Positions 6,166 through 13,350 of a stretch of 14,517 nucleotides of DNA are shown here, one piece after another. Source of the stretch: CAG-177 sp964587915 (GTDB lineage Bacteria > Bacillota > Clostridia > Oscillospirales > Acutalibacteraceae). Where the stretch lies: positions 1 through 14,517 of the forward strand of contig CAZPMK010000041.1 of assembly GCA_964587915.1 (NCBI GenBank). Direction: 5' to 3'. The notes beneath the pieces were generated by a model. That model did not search any database and was not told the origin of the DNA. It was given only the letters and a program-made list of their open reading frames with translations. Made by a program: the position numbers and the translations under genes. Positions within the stretch are counted from its first letter, which is position 1; each line of letters begins with the position of its first letter.

Positions 6166-7506
6166 ATGGCTATCGCAACAAAAGCCGTCAAGGGCACCAT
6201 GGATATTCTGCCCTCTGAGGTTTACAAAAATCAGTTTATTGAGCAAACAGTGCTTGATATAGCGGCAAAATTCGGCTTTCATGAGATACGCACCCCCGTT
6301 TTTGAGCACACCGAGCTTTTCCAAAGAGGCGTCGGCGAAACAACGGACGTGGTGCAGAAAGAAATGTATACGTTCGACGATAAGGGCGGCAGGTCAATAA
6401 CCCTTCGTCCCGAGGGCACGGCGGGTGCGGTTCGTGCTTTTCTTGAACACGGGCTTTTCAACGAGGCTCTTCCGCAGAAGCTCTGCTATGTTCAAAACTG
6501 CTATCGCTACGAAAAGCCGCAGGCGGGCAGATGGAGAGAATTTCAGCAGTTCGGCGTGGAGACTCTCGGTGCGGCATCACCGGCGGCAGATGCCGAAATC
6601 ATCTCACTTGCAAATGAAATTTTCGCTTTTCTCGGCATCGAGGGCATTGAGCTGCATATAAATTCCATAGGCTGCCCCGAATGCAGAAAGGTCTATCATA
6701 ATGCACTCAGGGAATATTTCGGAGCACACAGGGAGGAGCTTTGCGGCACCTGCCTTGAAAGGCTCGAAAAAAATCCCATGCGAATCCTTGACTGCAAAAG
6801 TCCCATATGCAAGGAAATCTGCAAGGGTGCGCCCGTAATAACGGATTATCTCTGCGATGAATGCTCCGCTCACTTTGAGAGCGTTAAAAAATATCTCGAT
6901 GCAATGAATATCGAATATACCGTTGACCCGCAGATAGTCAGAGGACTTGACTATTACACACGCACCGTTTTTGAATTCATATCCAATCAGATAGGAGCAC
7001 AGGGCACAGTTTGCGGCGGCGGCAGATACGACGGACTTGTTGAGGAGCTCGGCGGACCGCACGTTCCCTCTCTCGGCTTCGGAATGGGCACGGGCAGACT
7101 TTTCATGCTTCTTGAAGCACAGGGAATCGAGCTTCCCGCTCCCTCCGCCTGCGAGCTTTACATTGCTCCCATGGGCGAGGCGGCAACGGTTAAGGCAATG
7201 TCGCTTGTCTCCGATTTGAGAGCCGGCGGCATAAGTGCTCAGACGGATATCGTCGGTCGTTCCCTCAAAGCACAGATGAAATTTGCCGACAAGCTCGGTG
7301 CAAAGTATACAATGGTTCTCGGCGAGGACGAAATTGCAAAGGGCGAGGCGACTATAAAGGATATGAGCGGCGGCGAGAGCGAGGTTCTTCCTCTTGACGG
7401 GCTTGAGGACAGCTTCATGCAGTTTATTCTCCGCAGAGAAACGGACGTTCTCAGGGAGAGCATAGGCGGCGACCTTGACGGCGTTGATATCACCGCATTG
7501 TTATAA
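6166..7506 (+). CDS. hisS: Histidine--tRNA ligase
   Basis: Class II synthetase that activates histidine and charges tRNA-His; cytoplasmic homodimer. 446 residues, slightly long for the family (about 420). Motif 2 is at about 114-130 (RYEKPQAGRWREFQ), and TLRPEGT lies at 79-85. The HisRS-specific signatures are VRGLDYYT at 258-265, with catalytic Arg259, and GGGRYDGL at 284-291. The final motif 3 helix is GFGMGTGRL at 304-312. Residues about 328-425 form the anticodon-binding HGTP domain. A Cys-rich insertion lies at 170-233, with CPEC, CGTC, a C-x4-C-x3-C run and CDEC; it resembles an insertion seen in other Firmicutes enzymes and may bind metal. It is followed after 23 bases by aspS, the classic hisS-aspS pair of Firmicutes. 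HisZ is unlikely because the catalytic signatures are intact. Confidence 0.96.
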   Translation: MAIATKAVKGTMDILPSEVYKNQFIEQTVLDIAAKFGFHEIRTPVFEHTELFQRGVGETTDVVQKEMYTFDDKGGRSITLRPEGTAGAVRAFLEHGLFNEALPQKLCYVQNCYRYEKPQAGRWREFQQFGVETLGAASPAADAEIISLANEIFAFLGIEGIELHINSIGCPECRKVYHNALREYFGAHREELCGTCLERLEKNPMRILDCKSPICKEICKGAPVITDYLCDECSAHFESVKKYLDAMNIEYTVDPQIVRGLDYYTRTVFEFISNQIGAQGTVCGGGRYDGLVEELGGPHVPSLGFGMGTGRLFMLLEAQGIELPAPSACELYIAPMGEAATVKAMSLVSDLRAGGISAQTDIVGRSLKAQMKFADKLGAKYTMVLGEDEIAKGEATIKDMSGGESEVLPLDGLEDSFMQFILRRETDVLRESIGGDLDGVDITALL

Positions 7507-7529
7507 TTACTGAAAGAAGGCTTTTTAAT

Positions 7530-9314
7530 ATGGATTTCATGACCGGACTTAAAAGAACCGATTATTGCGGCTCTCTGCGTATTTCCGATGTCGGCAGAGA
7601 GGTTACGGTTGCCGGCTGGGTGCAGAGACAAAGAGACCTCGGTGCGCTCATTTTCGTTGACCTGCGTGACAGAGAGGGCATCGTTCAGCTTGCATTTGAC
7701 GAATCCACCCCCAAAGAGGTGTTCGACAAGGCGTTCACCGTCAGAAGCGAATATGTGCTTATGGCACAGGGCGTTGTAAGGGAGCGTTCCTCCAAGAATA
7801 CCGAAATTCCCACGGGCGAAATAGAAATCGAGGTTAAGGAGCTTCGCGTGCTTGCAAAGAGCGAAACTCCGCCGTTTGAGATAGTCGAGAACTGCCAGAC
7901 CTCGGAGCTTACAAGACTTAAATATCGCTATCTTGACCTGCGTAGACCCGACCTGCAAAAGAATATTCTCATGCGGCACAAAATAGCGAAAATCACAAGA
8001 GATTACTTTGACGAAAACGGCTTTATCGAGATTGAAACCCCCATTCTCATCCGTTCAACTCCCGAGGGTGCAAGAGATTATCTTGTTCCCAGCCGTGTTC
8101 ATAAGGGCAAGTTTTATGCACTTCCGCAGTCCCCGCAGCTCTATAAGCAGCTTTCCATGGTTGCAGGATTTGACCGCTATATGCAGATAGCCCGTTGCTT
8201 CCGTGACGAGGACTTGCGTGCCGACCGTCAGCCCGAATTTACGCAGATTGACCTTGAAATGTCCTTTGTCGATATGGAGGACGTTCTTGCCATCGGCGAG
8301 GGATACATGGAAAGAGTATTCCGCGAGGCTCTCGGCGTTGAGATAAAGCTGCCTCTGCCCCGTCTCACATACAAAGAGGCAATGGAGCGTTACGGCAGCG
8401 ATAAGCCCGATACCCGTTACGCAATGGAAATCACCGATTTGAGCGAAACCGTTGCACACTGCGGCTTCGGCGTTTTCACCGGTGCGATTGAAGCGGGCGG
8501 CAGCGTCAGATGTATCACGGCGAAAAATGCCGTCAACACTCTCACAAGAAAAGAAATCGACAAGCTCACCGAATCAGCCAAGGGTATAGGTGCCAAGGGT
8601 CTTGCGTGGGTAAGAATGAACGAGGACGGCTCATTCAGCTCCTCCTTTGCAAAATTCCTTACCGAGGACGAGATGAAGCTCCTGCTTGAAAAGGCGGATG
8701 CCAAGGCGGGTGACGTTGTTCTTATCGTCGGCGACGGTAAAAATTCAACGGTTCTTTCCGTTCTCGGCGCACTTCGACAGATTGTTGCCAAGAAACTCGA
8801 TATAATTCCCGAGGGACAGTATAATCTTCTGTGGATAACGGAATTTCCGTTCTTCGATTGGGATGAGGAGGCAGGACAGTTTGTCGCCATGCACCATCCG
8901 TTCACCGCTCCCATGGATGAATGTCTCGAATATCTCGAAACCGACAAGGCAAAGGTCAGAGCCAAGGCGTACGACCTTGTTCTCAACGGAATTGAGCTTT
9001 GCTCCGGTTCAATAAGAATAACCAACCCTGAGCTTCAGGGCAGAATTTTCACCCTTTTGGGTCTTTCCGACGAGGAAGCCCACGCAAAATTCGGATATCT
9101 GCTTGACGCCTTCAAGTACGGCGCACCGCCCCACGGCGGCATGGGCATAGGTCTTGACCGCCTCATCATGCAGATGCTCGGCTGTGAATCGTTGCGTGAT
9201 GTTATTGCTTATCCCAAGGTTCAGAATGCAAGTGAGCCGATGACGGACTGCCCCGCAGACGTTGACGGCGTACAGCTCACCGACCTCGGAATTGCAATAA
9301 CGGAGCACGAATAA
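7530..9314 (+). CDS. aspS: Aspartate--tRNA ligase, bacterial type
   Basis: Class II synthetase charging tRNA-Asp. 594 residues, the normal bacterial length. The N-terminal OB-fold anticodon domain covers about 1-110. The catalytic core has RSTPEGARDYLVPSR at 175-189, motif 2 FRDEDLRADRQPEFTQ at 224-239 and motif 3 GMGIGLDRL at 537-545. The bacterial GAD insertion lies at about 290-420. Leu37 in the RDLG context and Lys89 match residues that I recall separating discriminating (tRNA-Asp only) from non-discriminating enzymes, so I infer a discriminating enzyme. The usual ELGGGS reads ELCSGS at 489-494, a variant I associate with Clostridia. The start is ATG at 7530, 9 bases after AGAAGG; a second in-frame ATG at 7539 is too far from that site. 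serC follows after 44 bases with no terminator. Confidence 0.96.
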   Translation: MDFMTGLKRTDYCGSLRISDVGREVTVAGWVQRQRDLGALIFVDLRDREGIVQLAFDESTPKEVFDKAFTVRSEYVLMAQGVVRERSSKNTEIPTGEIEIEVKELRVLAKSETPPFEIVENCQTSELTRLKYRYLDLRRPDLQKNILMRHKIAKITRDYFDENGFIEIETPILIRSTPEGARDYLVPSRVHKGKFYALPQSPQLYKQLSMVAGFDRYMQIARCFRDEDLRADRQPEFTQIDLEMSFVDMEDVLAIGEGYMERVFREALGVEIKLPLPRLTYKEAMERYGSDKPDTRYAMEITDLSETVAHCGFGVFTGAIEAGGSVRCITAKNAVNTLTRKEIDKLTESAKGIGAKGLAWVRMNEDGSFSSSFAKFLTEDEMKLLLEKADAKAGDVVLIVGDGKNSTVLSVLGALRQIVAKKLDIIPEGQYNLLWITEFPFFDWDEEAGQFVAMHHPFTAPMDECLEYLETDKAKVRAKAYDLVLNGIELCSGSIRITNPELQGRIFTLLGLSDEEAHAKFGYLLDAFKYGAPPHGGMGIGLDRLIMQMLGCESLRDVIAYPKVQNASEPMTDCPADVDGVQLTDLGIAITEHE

Positions 9315-9358
9315 TCGCATATACTGAATAAAAACCGTCTGAGAAAGGAAGAAACATT

Positions 9359-10438
9359 ATGGCAAGAGTTTATAATTTTTCCGCAGGACCGTCCATGCTT
9401 CCCGAGAGTGTTCTCAACAGAGCAGCGGCAGAAATGCTTGACTACAACGGTACGGGTCAGTCCGTCATGGAGATGTCCCACCGTTCAAAGGCATACGAAC
9501 CGATAATTTACGGTGCACTTGACCTTTTCAAAGAGATTCTCGGTGTCCCCGATAATTACAAAATCATCTTCTGCCAGGGCGGCGCTTCAACGCAATTTGC
9601 CGCAATCCCCCTCAATTTCATGAACGGCTCCGGCAAGGCTGACTATGTTCTTTCCGGTCAGTTCTCCTCAAAGGCATATAAAGAAGCCCTCAAATACGGC
9701 GAGGCAAAGGCAGTCGCTTCATCAAAGGAGCAGAATTTCAGCTGCATTCCCGAGCTTGATAAATCCAAGTTCACCCCCGATGCTGACTATTTCTATATTT
9801 GCCAAAACAACACAATTTACGGCACTCGCTTTACCGAGCTGCCCGATACCGGTGACGTTCCGCTGATTTCCGATGTTTCGTCCTGCTTCCTTTCGGAGCC
9901 CATGGATGTTTCAAAATACGGCGTTATCTACGGCGGCGCACAGAAAAACGTTGCTCCCGCAGGTCTGACCGTTGTTATCGTCAGAGAGGATCTTCTCGGC
10001 AAGGCAAGAGAGAACACTCCCACCATGCTCGATTACAAGATTCTTGCGGATAACGATTCCATGTATAACACACCTCCCTGCTACTCAATTTATGTCTGCA
10101 AGCTGGTGCTTGAATGGATTAAAAATCTCGGCGGACTTGAAGCAATGAAGCTCCACAACGAGAAAAAGGCTTCAATCCTCTATGATTTCCTTGATAACAG
10201 CAAGATGTTCACGAATCCCGTTAAAAAGAGCGACCGTTCGATGATGAACGTTACCTTCGTCACCGAGAGCGAGGAGCTTAACGCCAAATTCGTCAAGGAA
10301 GCGGCAGAAGCGGGCTTCGTCAACCTCAAGGGACACCGCTCCGTCGGCGGCATGAGAGCCAGCATCTACAACGCAATGCCCATCGAGGGAGTTGAAAAGC
10401 TGGTTGATTTCATGACCGAATTTGAAAAGAAGAACTGA
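9359..10438 (+). CDS. serC: Phosphoserine aminotransferase
   Basis: PLP enzyme that converts 3-phosphohydroxypyruvate and glutamate to phosphoserine and 2-oxoglutarate, the second step of serine synthesis (and a step in pyridoxal phosphate synthesis in some bacteria). 359 residues, standard length. The family N-terminus YNFSAGPSMLP is at 5-15. The PLP-binding lysine is Lys196 in IYGGAQKNVAPAG, and the cofactor-binding SDVSS is at 171-175. The substrate phosphate-contacting HRS of the EMSHRS motif is at 38-43. The C-terminal RSVGGMRASIYNA (about 335-347) is typical. The ATG follows AAGGA (9345-9349) at a 9-base gap. serA starts 13 bases downstream, so the two pathway enzymes are made from one message. 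No serB lies nearby; the phosphatase must be elsewhere. Confidence 0.97.
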   Translation: MARVYNFSAGPSMLPESVLNRAAAEMLDYNGTGQSVMEMSHRSKAYEPIIYGALDLFKEILGVPDNYKIIFCQGGASTQFAAIPLNFMNGSGKADYVLSGQFSSKAYKEALKYGEAKAVASSKEQNFSCIPELDKSKFTPDADYFYICQNNTIYGTRFTELPDTGDVPLISDVSSCFLSEPMDVSKYGVIYGGAQKNVAPAGLTVVIVREDLLGKARENTPTMLDYKILADNDSMYNTPPCYSIYVCKLVLEWIKNLGGLEAMKLHNEKKASILYDFLDNSKMFTNPVKKSDRSMMNVTFVTESEELNAKFVKEAAEAGFVNLKGHRSVGGMRASIYNAMPIEGVEKLVDFMTEFEKKN

Positions 10439-10445
10439 GAGGAGG
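10437..10445 (+). promoter_or_regulatory. Ribosome binding site fixing the serA start and overlapping the serC stop
   Basis: GAGAGGAGG shares its first two bases with the serC TGA (10436-10438) and ends 6 bases before the ATG at 10452. A longer in-frame start inside serC (10422) would add ten basic residues (MKRRTERRAK) with no family match and no binding site, so 10452 is chosen. Confidence 0.75.
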
Positions 10446-10451
10446 GCGAAA

Positions 10452-11597
10452 ATGTATAATATTCTCACTCTCAATAAAATATCAAAGGTCGGACTTGATA
10501 AGTTAGACAGTGCTAAGTACGCTTGCTCGGATTCCGTGTCCGCACCCGATGCGATTCTTGTTCGTTCGGCTTCGATGCACGAAATGACCCTTGCCCCCGA
10601 AACTCTTGCAATAGGCAGAGCGGGCGCAGGCGTGAATAATATTCCCGTTGACACCTTCGGAGCACAGGGCGTTGCCGTGTTCAACACCCCCGGTGCAAAC
10701 GCCAATGCGGTAAAGGAGCTTGTTCTCTGCTCACTTTTCCTTGCTTCGAGAAAGGTCTCGTCGGCGATTGATTGGTGCAAAACTCTCAAGGGAGAGGGCG
10801 ATGCCGTCGGCAAGCTCGTCGAAAAGGGCAAGAGTGCCTTTGCGGGACCCGAAATTCTCGGCAAAACTCTCGGTGTCATCGGTCTCGGAGCTATCGGAGT
10901 TCTTGTGGCACAGGGTGCCAAGGCTCTCGGCATGGAGGTTGTCGGATATAATCCCAATCTCTCCGAGGAAAGAAGTGCTCCGCTGCTTGCAATGGGCATA
11001 AAGCTCGCATCGTCACTCGACGAATTGTATGCAAACAGCGACTATATCACGCTTCATCTGCCCCTCAACGATTCCACAAGAGGCATGATAAACGCCGACA
11101 CATTTGCAAAAATGAAGGACGGAGTACGCATACTCAACTTCGCAAGAGGAGAGCTTGTTGATTCAAACGCAATCATCGAGGCTCTCGGAAGCGGAAAGGC
11201 GGCGGCGTACGTCACCGATTTCCCCAACGATGCACAAATCGGAACAGAGGGAGTTACGGCGATTCCGCATCTCGGTGCTTCAACGCCCGAGAGCGAGGAA
11301 AACTGTGCGGCAATGGCGGCAGTCGAAATAGCGGATTATCTCGAAAAGGGAGAGGTAAAAAATTCGGTAAATCTTCCGAATACCAACCTTCCCGAGGTGT
11401 TCGAGAGCCGTACCTGCTTTATCCATAATGCCGATGACGGCTTTGCCGCAAGCGTTACCGCGGCTGCGGCGGCACAGGGTGTGGCGGTCAAAAACCTCTT
11501 CACCGCAACCAAAAAGGGACTCGGATATACCGTCATTGATACCGATAAACCCTTCAATACCGATTCCCTCCCCGCCATCCGTACCCGTGTACTGTGA
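10452..11597 (+). CDS. serA: D-3-phosphoglycerate dehydrogenase, short form with ACT-like tail
   Basis: Oxidises 3-phosphoglycerate to 3-phosphohydroxypyruvate with NAD, the first committed step of serine synthesis. 381 residues, the short class. The substrate domain (1-95) opens with VRSA at 37-40 and RAGAGVNNIP at 56-65. The Rossmann core has GLGAIG at 144-149 and catalytic Arg232 in NFARGE, and His273 in IPHLGAST. The family glutamate near 260 appears as PND (Asp260). Asn167 sits where NAD-dependent relatives often carry Asp (GYDP). The tail (about 318-381) follows an ACT fold (ends IRTRVL as in E. coli IRARLL), but the effector motif HxNxP reads HNADDG, so the Asn equivalent to E. coli Asn346 is Ala327, and the tail is about 8 residues shorter. 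Serine feedback may be lost or altered. Last gene of its unit. Confidence 0.94.
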   Translation: MYNILTLNKISKVGLDKLDSAKYACSDSVSAPDAILVRSASMHEMTLAPETLAIGRAGAGVNNIPVDTFGAQGVAVFNTPGANANAVKELVLCSLFLASRKVSSAIDWCKTLKGEGDAVGKLVEKGKSAFAGPEILGKTLGVIGLGAIGVLVAQGAKALGMEVVGYNPNLSEERSAPLLAMGIKLASSLDELYANSDYITLHLPLNDSTRGMINADTFAKMKDGVRILNFARGELVDSNAIIEALGSGKAAAYVTDFPNDAQIGTEGVTAIPHLGASTPESEENCAAMAAVEIADYLEKGEVKNSVNLPNTNLPEVFESRTCFIHNADDGFAASVTAAAAAQGVAVKNLFTATKKGLGYTVIDTDKPFNTDSLPAIRTRVL

Positions 11598-11653
11598 TTC
11601 CGAAAAGGAACAATACGCAATAAACCGGACTAAATTCAATACAGAATAAAACA

Positions 11654-11680
11654 ATCGGGCTGCCACTCAGACAGCCCGAT
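11654..11680. terminator. Bidirectional intrinsic terminator between serA and rsmA
   Basis: ATCGGGCTG (11654-11662) and CAGCCCGAT (11672-11680) form a perfect 9-bp stem around a 9-base loop. On the + strand AAATTTTTG follows; on the - strand TGTTTTATT follows. It lies between two convergent genes and can serve both. The rest of the 119-base gap (11598-11716) shows nothing else. Confidence 0.8.
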
Positions 11681-11716
11681 AAATTTTTGCAAATTTAATT
11701 GTAAAAAACTCTCAAA

Positions 11717-12577
11717 TTATCTCAATTCATACAATGCATCACACAGGGCGGCGAGCTGAGGTGCACTCAGACTTTCGGCTCTGACGGCGGGAGGCAAGCC
11801 GCATTGCTCAATCGCTCTTGCAACGGTGTCCTTGGATATCCCCGTGCCCGAGCTTATCGAGTTTGAGGCGGTCTTTCTTCTCTGCCCGAAAGCGGCGTGA
11901 ACCATTGAGAAAAACAGCTTTTCGTCCTTGACGGCAACGCTCGGTTCTTTGCGTATGTCAAGGCGAATAACGGAGCTGTCAACTCTCGGGGCGGGCATGA
12001 ACGAGCCTGCCGAAACGTCGAATACCTTTTTCGCCTCGGCGTAATAATCCACCGCAACCGTCACCGCACCCGAAAGTCGGCTTCCCACGGGGGCACAGAG
12101 GCGTTGTGCCGCTTCACGCTGAACCATGACGGTTATCGCCGTGAGGGGGAGCTTGCTTTCAAGCAGGGACATGATGACGGGGGAGGTGATGTAATACGGC
12201 AAATTTGCACAGACATACACAGACATTCCCTTAAACTTTTCTTCGATGAGTGCCGCAAGGTCGGTTTTGAGAACGTCGGCATTGATGATTTCCACATTGT
12301 CAAAATCGGCAAGAGTTTCGTCAAGAATCGGCAGGAGTCTTGTGTCAAGCTCGATGCAAACCACCTTTTTTGCTCGCTTTGCAAGCTCTGCGGTCAGCAC
12401 GCCGATTCCCGCACCTATCTCGATGACTCCGCTTTCGGAGTCGATACCGCTCTCGTCTGCCATTCTCGGACAAACTGACGGATTCACGATAAAATTCTGC
12501 CCGAGAGCCTTGGAAAAGTGGAATCCGTGACGGGCAAGCAGGTCTTTAATTGTTCCGATATCGGTAAGATTAAGCAT
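11717..12577 (-). CDS. rsmA: 16S rRNA adenine-N6 dimethyltransferase
   Basis: KsgA/RsmA uses S-adenosylmethionine to dimethylate two adjacent adenines (E. coli A1518 and A1519) near the 3' end of 16S rRNA, a late small-subunit assembly step. 286 residues. The N-terminal ALGQNFIVNP (24-33) is typical. Motif I is EIGAGIG at 53-59, the SAM ribose acid is Glu77 in CIELD, Asp101 lies in NADVL, and motif IV is NLPYYITSP at 125-133. The C-terminal domain covers about 200-286. The chosen ATG at 12577 overlaps the TGA of the upstream gene by one base (TGATG) and has GAGG 8 bases in front; a GTG one codon earlier (12580) is an alternative. Translation is probably coupled to the upstream HD gene. Confidence 0.95.
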   Translation of the reverse strand: MLNLTDIGTIKDLLARHGFHFSKALGQNFIVNPSVCPRMADESGIDSESGVIEIGAGIGVLTAELAKRAKKVVCIELDTRLLPILDETLADFDNVEIINADVLKTDLAALIEEKFKGMSVYVCANLPYYITSPVIMSLLESKLPLTAITVMVQREAAQRLCAPVGSRLSGAVTVAVDYYAEAKKVFDVSAGSFMPAPRVDSSVIRLDIRKEPSVAVKDEKLFFSMVHAAFGQRRKTASNSISSGTGISKDTVARAIEQCGLPPAVRAESLSAPQLAALCDALYELR

Positions 12578-13236
12578 CACAGCAACCTCGTATCATTTAT
12601 TATCAGCTCGAAATCACAGCCTAAAAATTCGGCGGATTTCTTGCAAAGGACCATTCTTTCAAGGAAAATTTCAAAATATTCCATGACGGGACAAATCAGC
12701 GTGTCGATTATCAAAGTCAGGCAAATCAGCTTTTTCTCCGGTTCAATTTTGAGAGATGAGCTGACAACGGAGTAATTCACGCGGTCGTGGATATCCGTTT
12801 GAACCGTCTTTTTGTTGCGGACTCTCGAGGTACGCACATCGCTTTTATCCGCAAGAATTAAGGCGGCGGCAAGCGGAGAAACGGGGGCGGCGGTTTTTTC
12901 GTCGTGATGACCGATTGCCGTGACGATTTCCGTCACCTCACTGACGGGAAAATTTCTTGCACGAAGCAGCTCAAACGCAAGGAAAGCACCGCTTTGGGCG
13001 TGGTCACAGCGATTCACCGTGTTCCCTATATCATGAAGCAAGCCGGCAATTTTCGCAAGCTCGCAAAGTCTTTCACCGTAGCCAAGAGCGTGGAGTATCC
13101 TGTGGGCATCTTCGCCCGTTTTTGCGGCATGGGCAAGTCCGTGTTCGGTAAAGCCGAGTGCTCCGAGAACGCCGTTTGCGGCATTTATATATGCAATGAT
13201 TTCTTCATCACGACGCAAATTTTCATATGTTGTCAA
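12577..13236 (-). CDS. HD-domain phosphohydrolase, function unknown
   Basis: Probable metal-dependent phosphohydrolase of the HD superfamily, cytoplasmic, substrate unknown. Counting from the chosen start, metal-ligand candidates are His32 and His36 (TEHGLAH), His68-Asp69 (LLHDIGN), His79 (CDHAQSG), His110-His111-Asp112 (GHHDE) and Asp130 (LADKSD). This is richer in histidine than a minimal HD site and could hold two metals. The C-terminal 70 residues (YFEIFLERM near 187) look like a conserved Clostridia family extension, from memory. The start is uncertain: the TTG at 13236 (protein MTTYENLRR) has AAAGG 11 bases upstream, whereas a GTG at 13245 would be only 2 bases from the same site. It overlaps rsmA and should be cotranscribed with it. 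The neighbour does not reveal its substrate. Confidence 0.88.
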   Translation of the reverse strand: MTTYENLRRDEEIIAYINAANGVLGALGFTEHGLAHAAKTGEDAHRILHALGYGERLCELAKIAGLLHDIGNTVNRCDHAQSGAFLAFELLRARNFPVSEVTEIVTAIGHHDEKTAAPVSPLAAALILADKSDVRTSRVRNKKTVQTDIHDRVNYSVVSSSLKIEPEKKLICLTLIIDTLICPVMEYFEIFLERMVLCKKSAEFLGCDFELIINDTRLL

Positions 13237-13277
13237 AAAACACACGACCTTTCACCGAAAAATTGTTTATGCTAATG

Positions 13278-13307
13278 TTGACAATGCCGAGGCAATAATA
13301 TTATAAT
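13278..13307 (+). promoter_or_regulatory. Near-consensus sigma-A promoter of galE
   Basis: TTGACA (13278-13283) and TATAAT (13302-13307) are both perfect hexamers with an 18-base spacer. Transcription would begin near 13314, giving a leader of about 37 bases. A TATAAT also reads on the - strand at 13305-13300, because the region is nearly palindromic, but it has no good -35 match, so the promoter of the divergent HD-rsmA unit is not settled. Confidence 0.8.
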
Positions 13308-13339
13308 GTATGCAGAAAAGGTTGAATTAAGGAAAACAC

Positions 13340-13344
13340 GGAGG
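13340..13344 (+). promoter_or_regulatory. Ribosome binding site fixing the galE start
   Basis: GGAGG lies 6 bases before the ATG at 13351. A longer in-frame ATG at 13306 falls inside the promoter -10 hexamer, so it is upstream of the predicted transcription start and cannot be used from that promoter. Confidence 0.8.
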
Positions 13345-13350
13345 CGTATT

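Noticed and set aside
7239..7979. 246-codon open frame antisense to hisS and aspS
   Set aside because: Covered by two well-supported synthetase genes and lacks any recognisable domain.
10172..10999. 275-codon open frame antisense to serC and serA
   Set aside because: It spans the junction of two certain genes, is rich in Ser/Pro/Ala/Arg as shadow frames are here, and has no plausible start site.
13306..13350. 15-residue extension of GalE from an upstream ATG
   Set aside because: That ATG lies within the -10 hexamer of the galE promoter, upstream of the predicted transcript.
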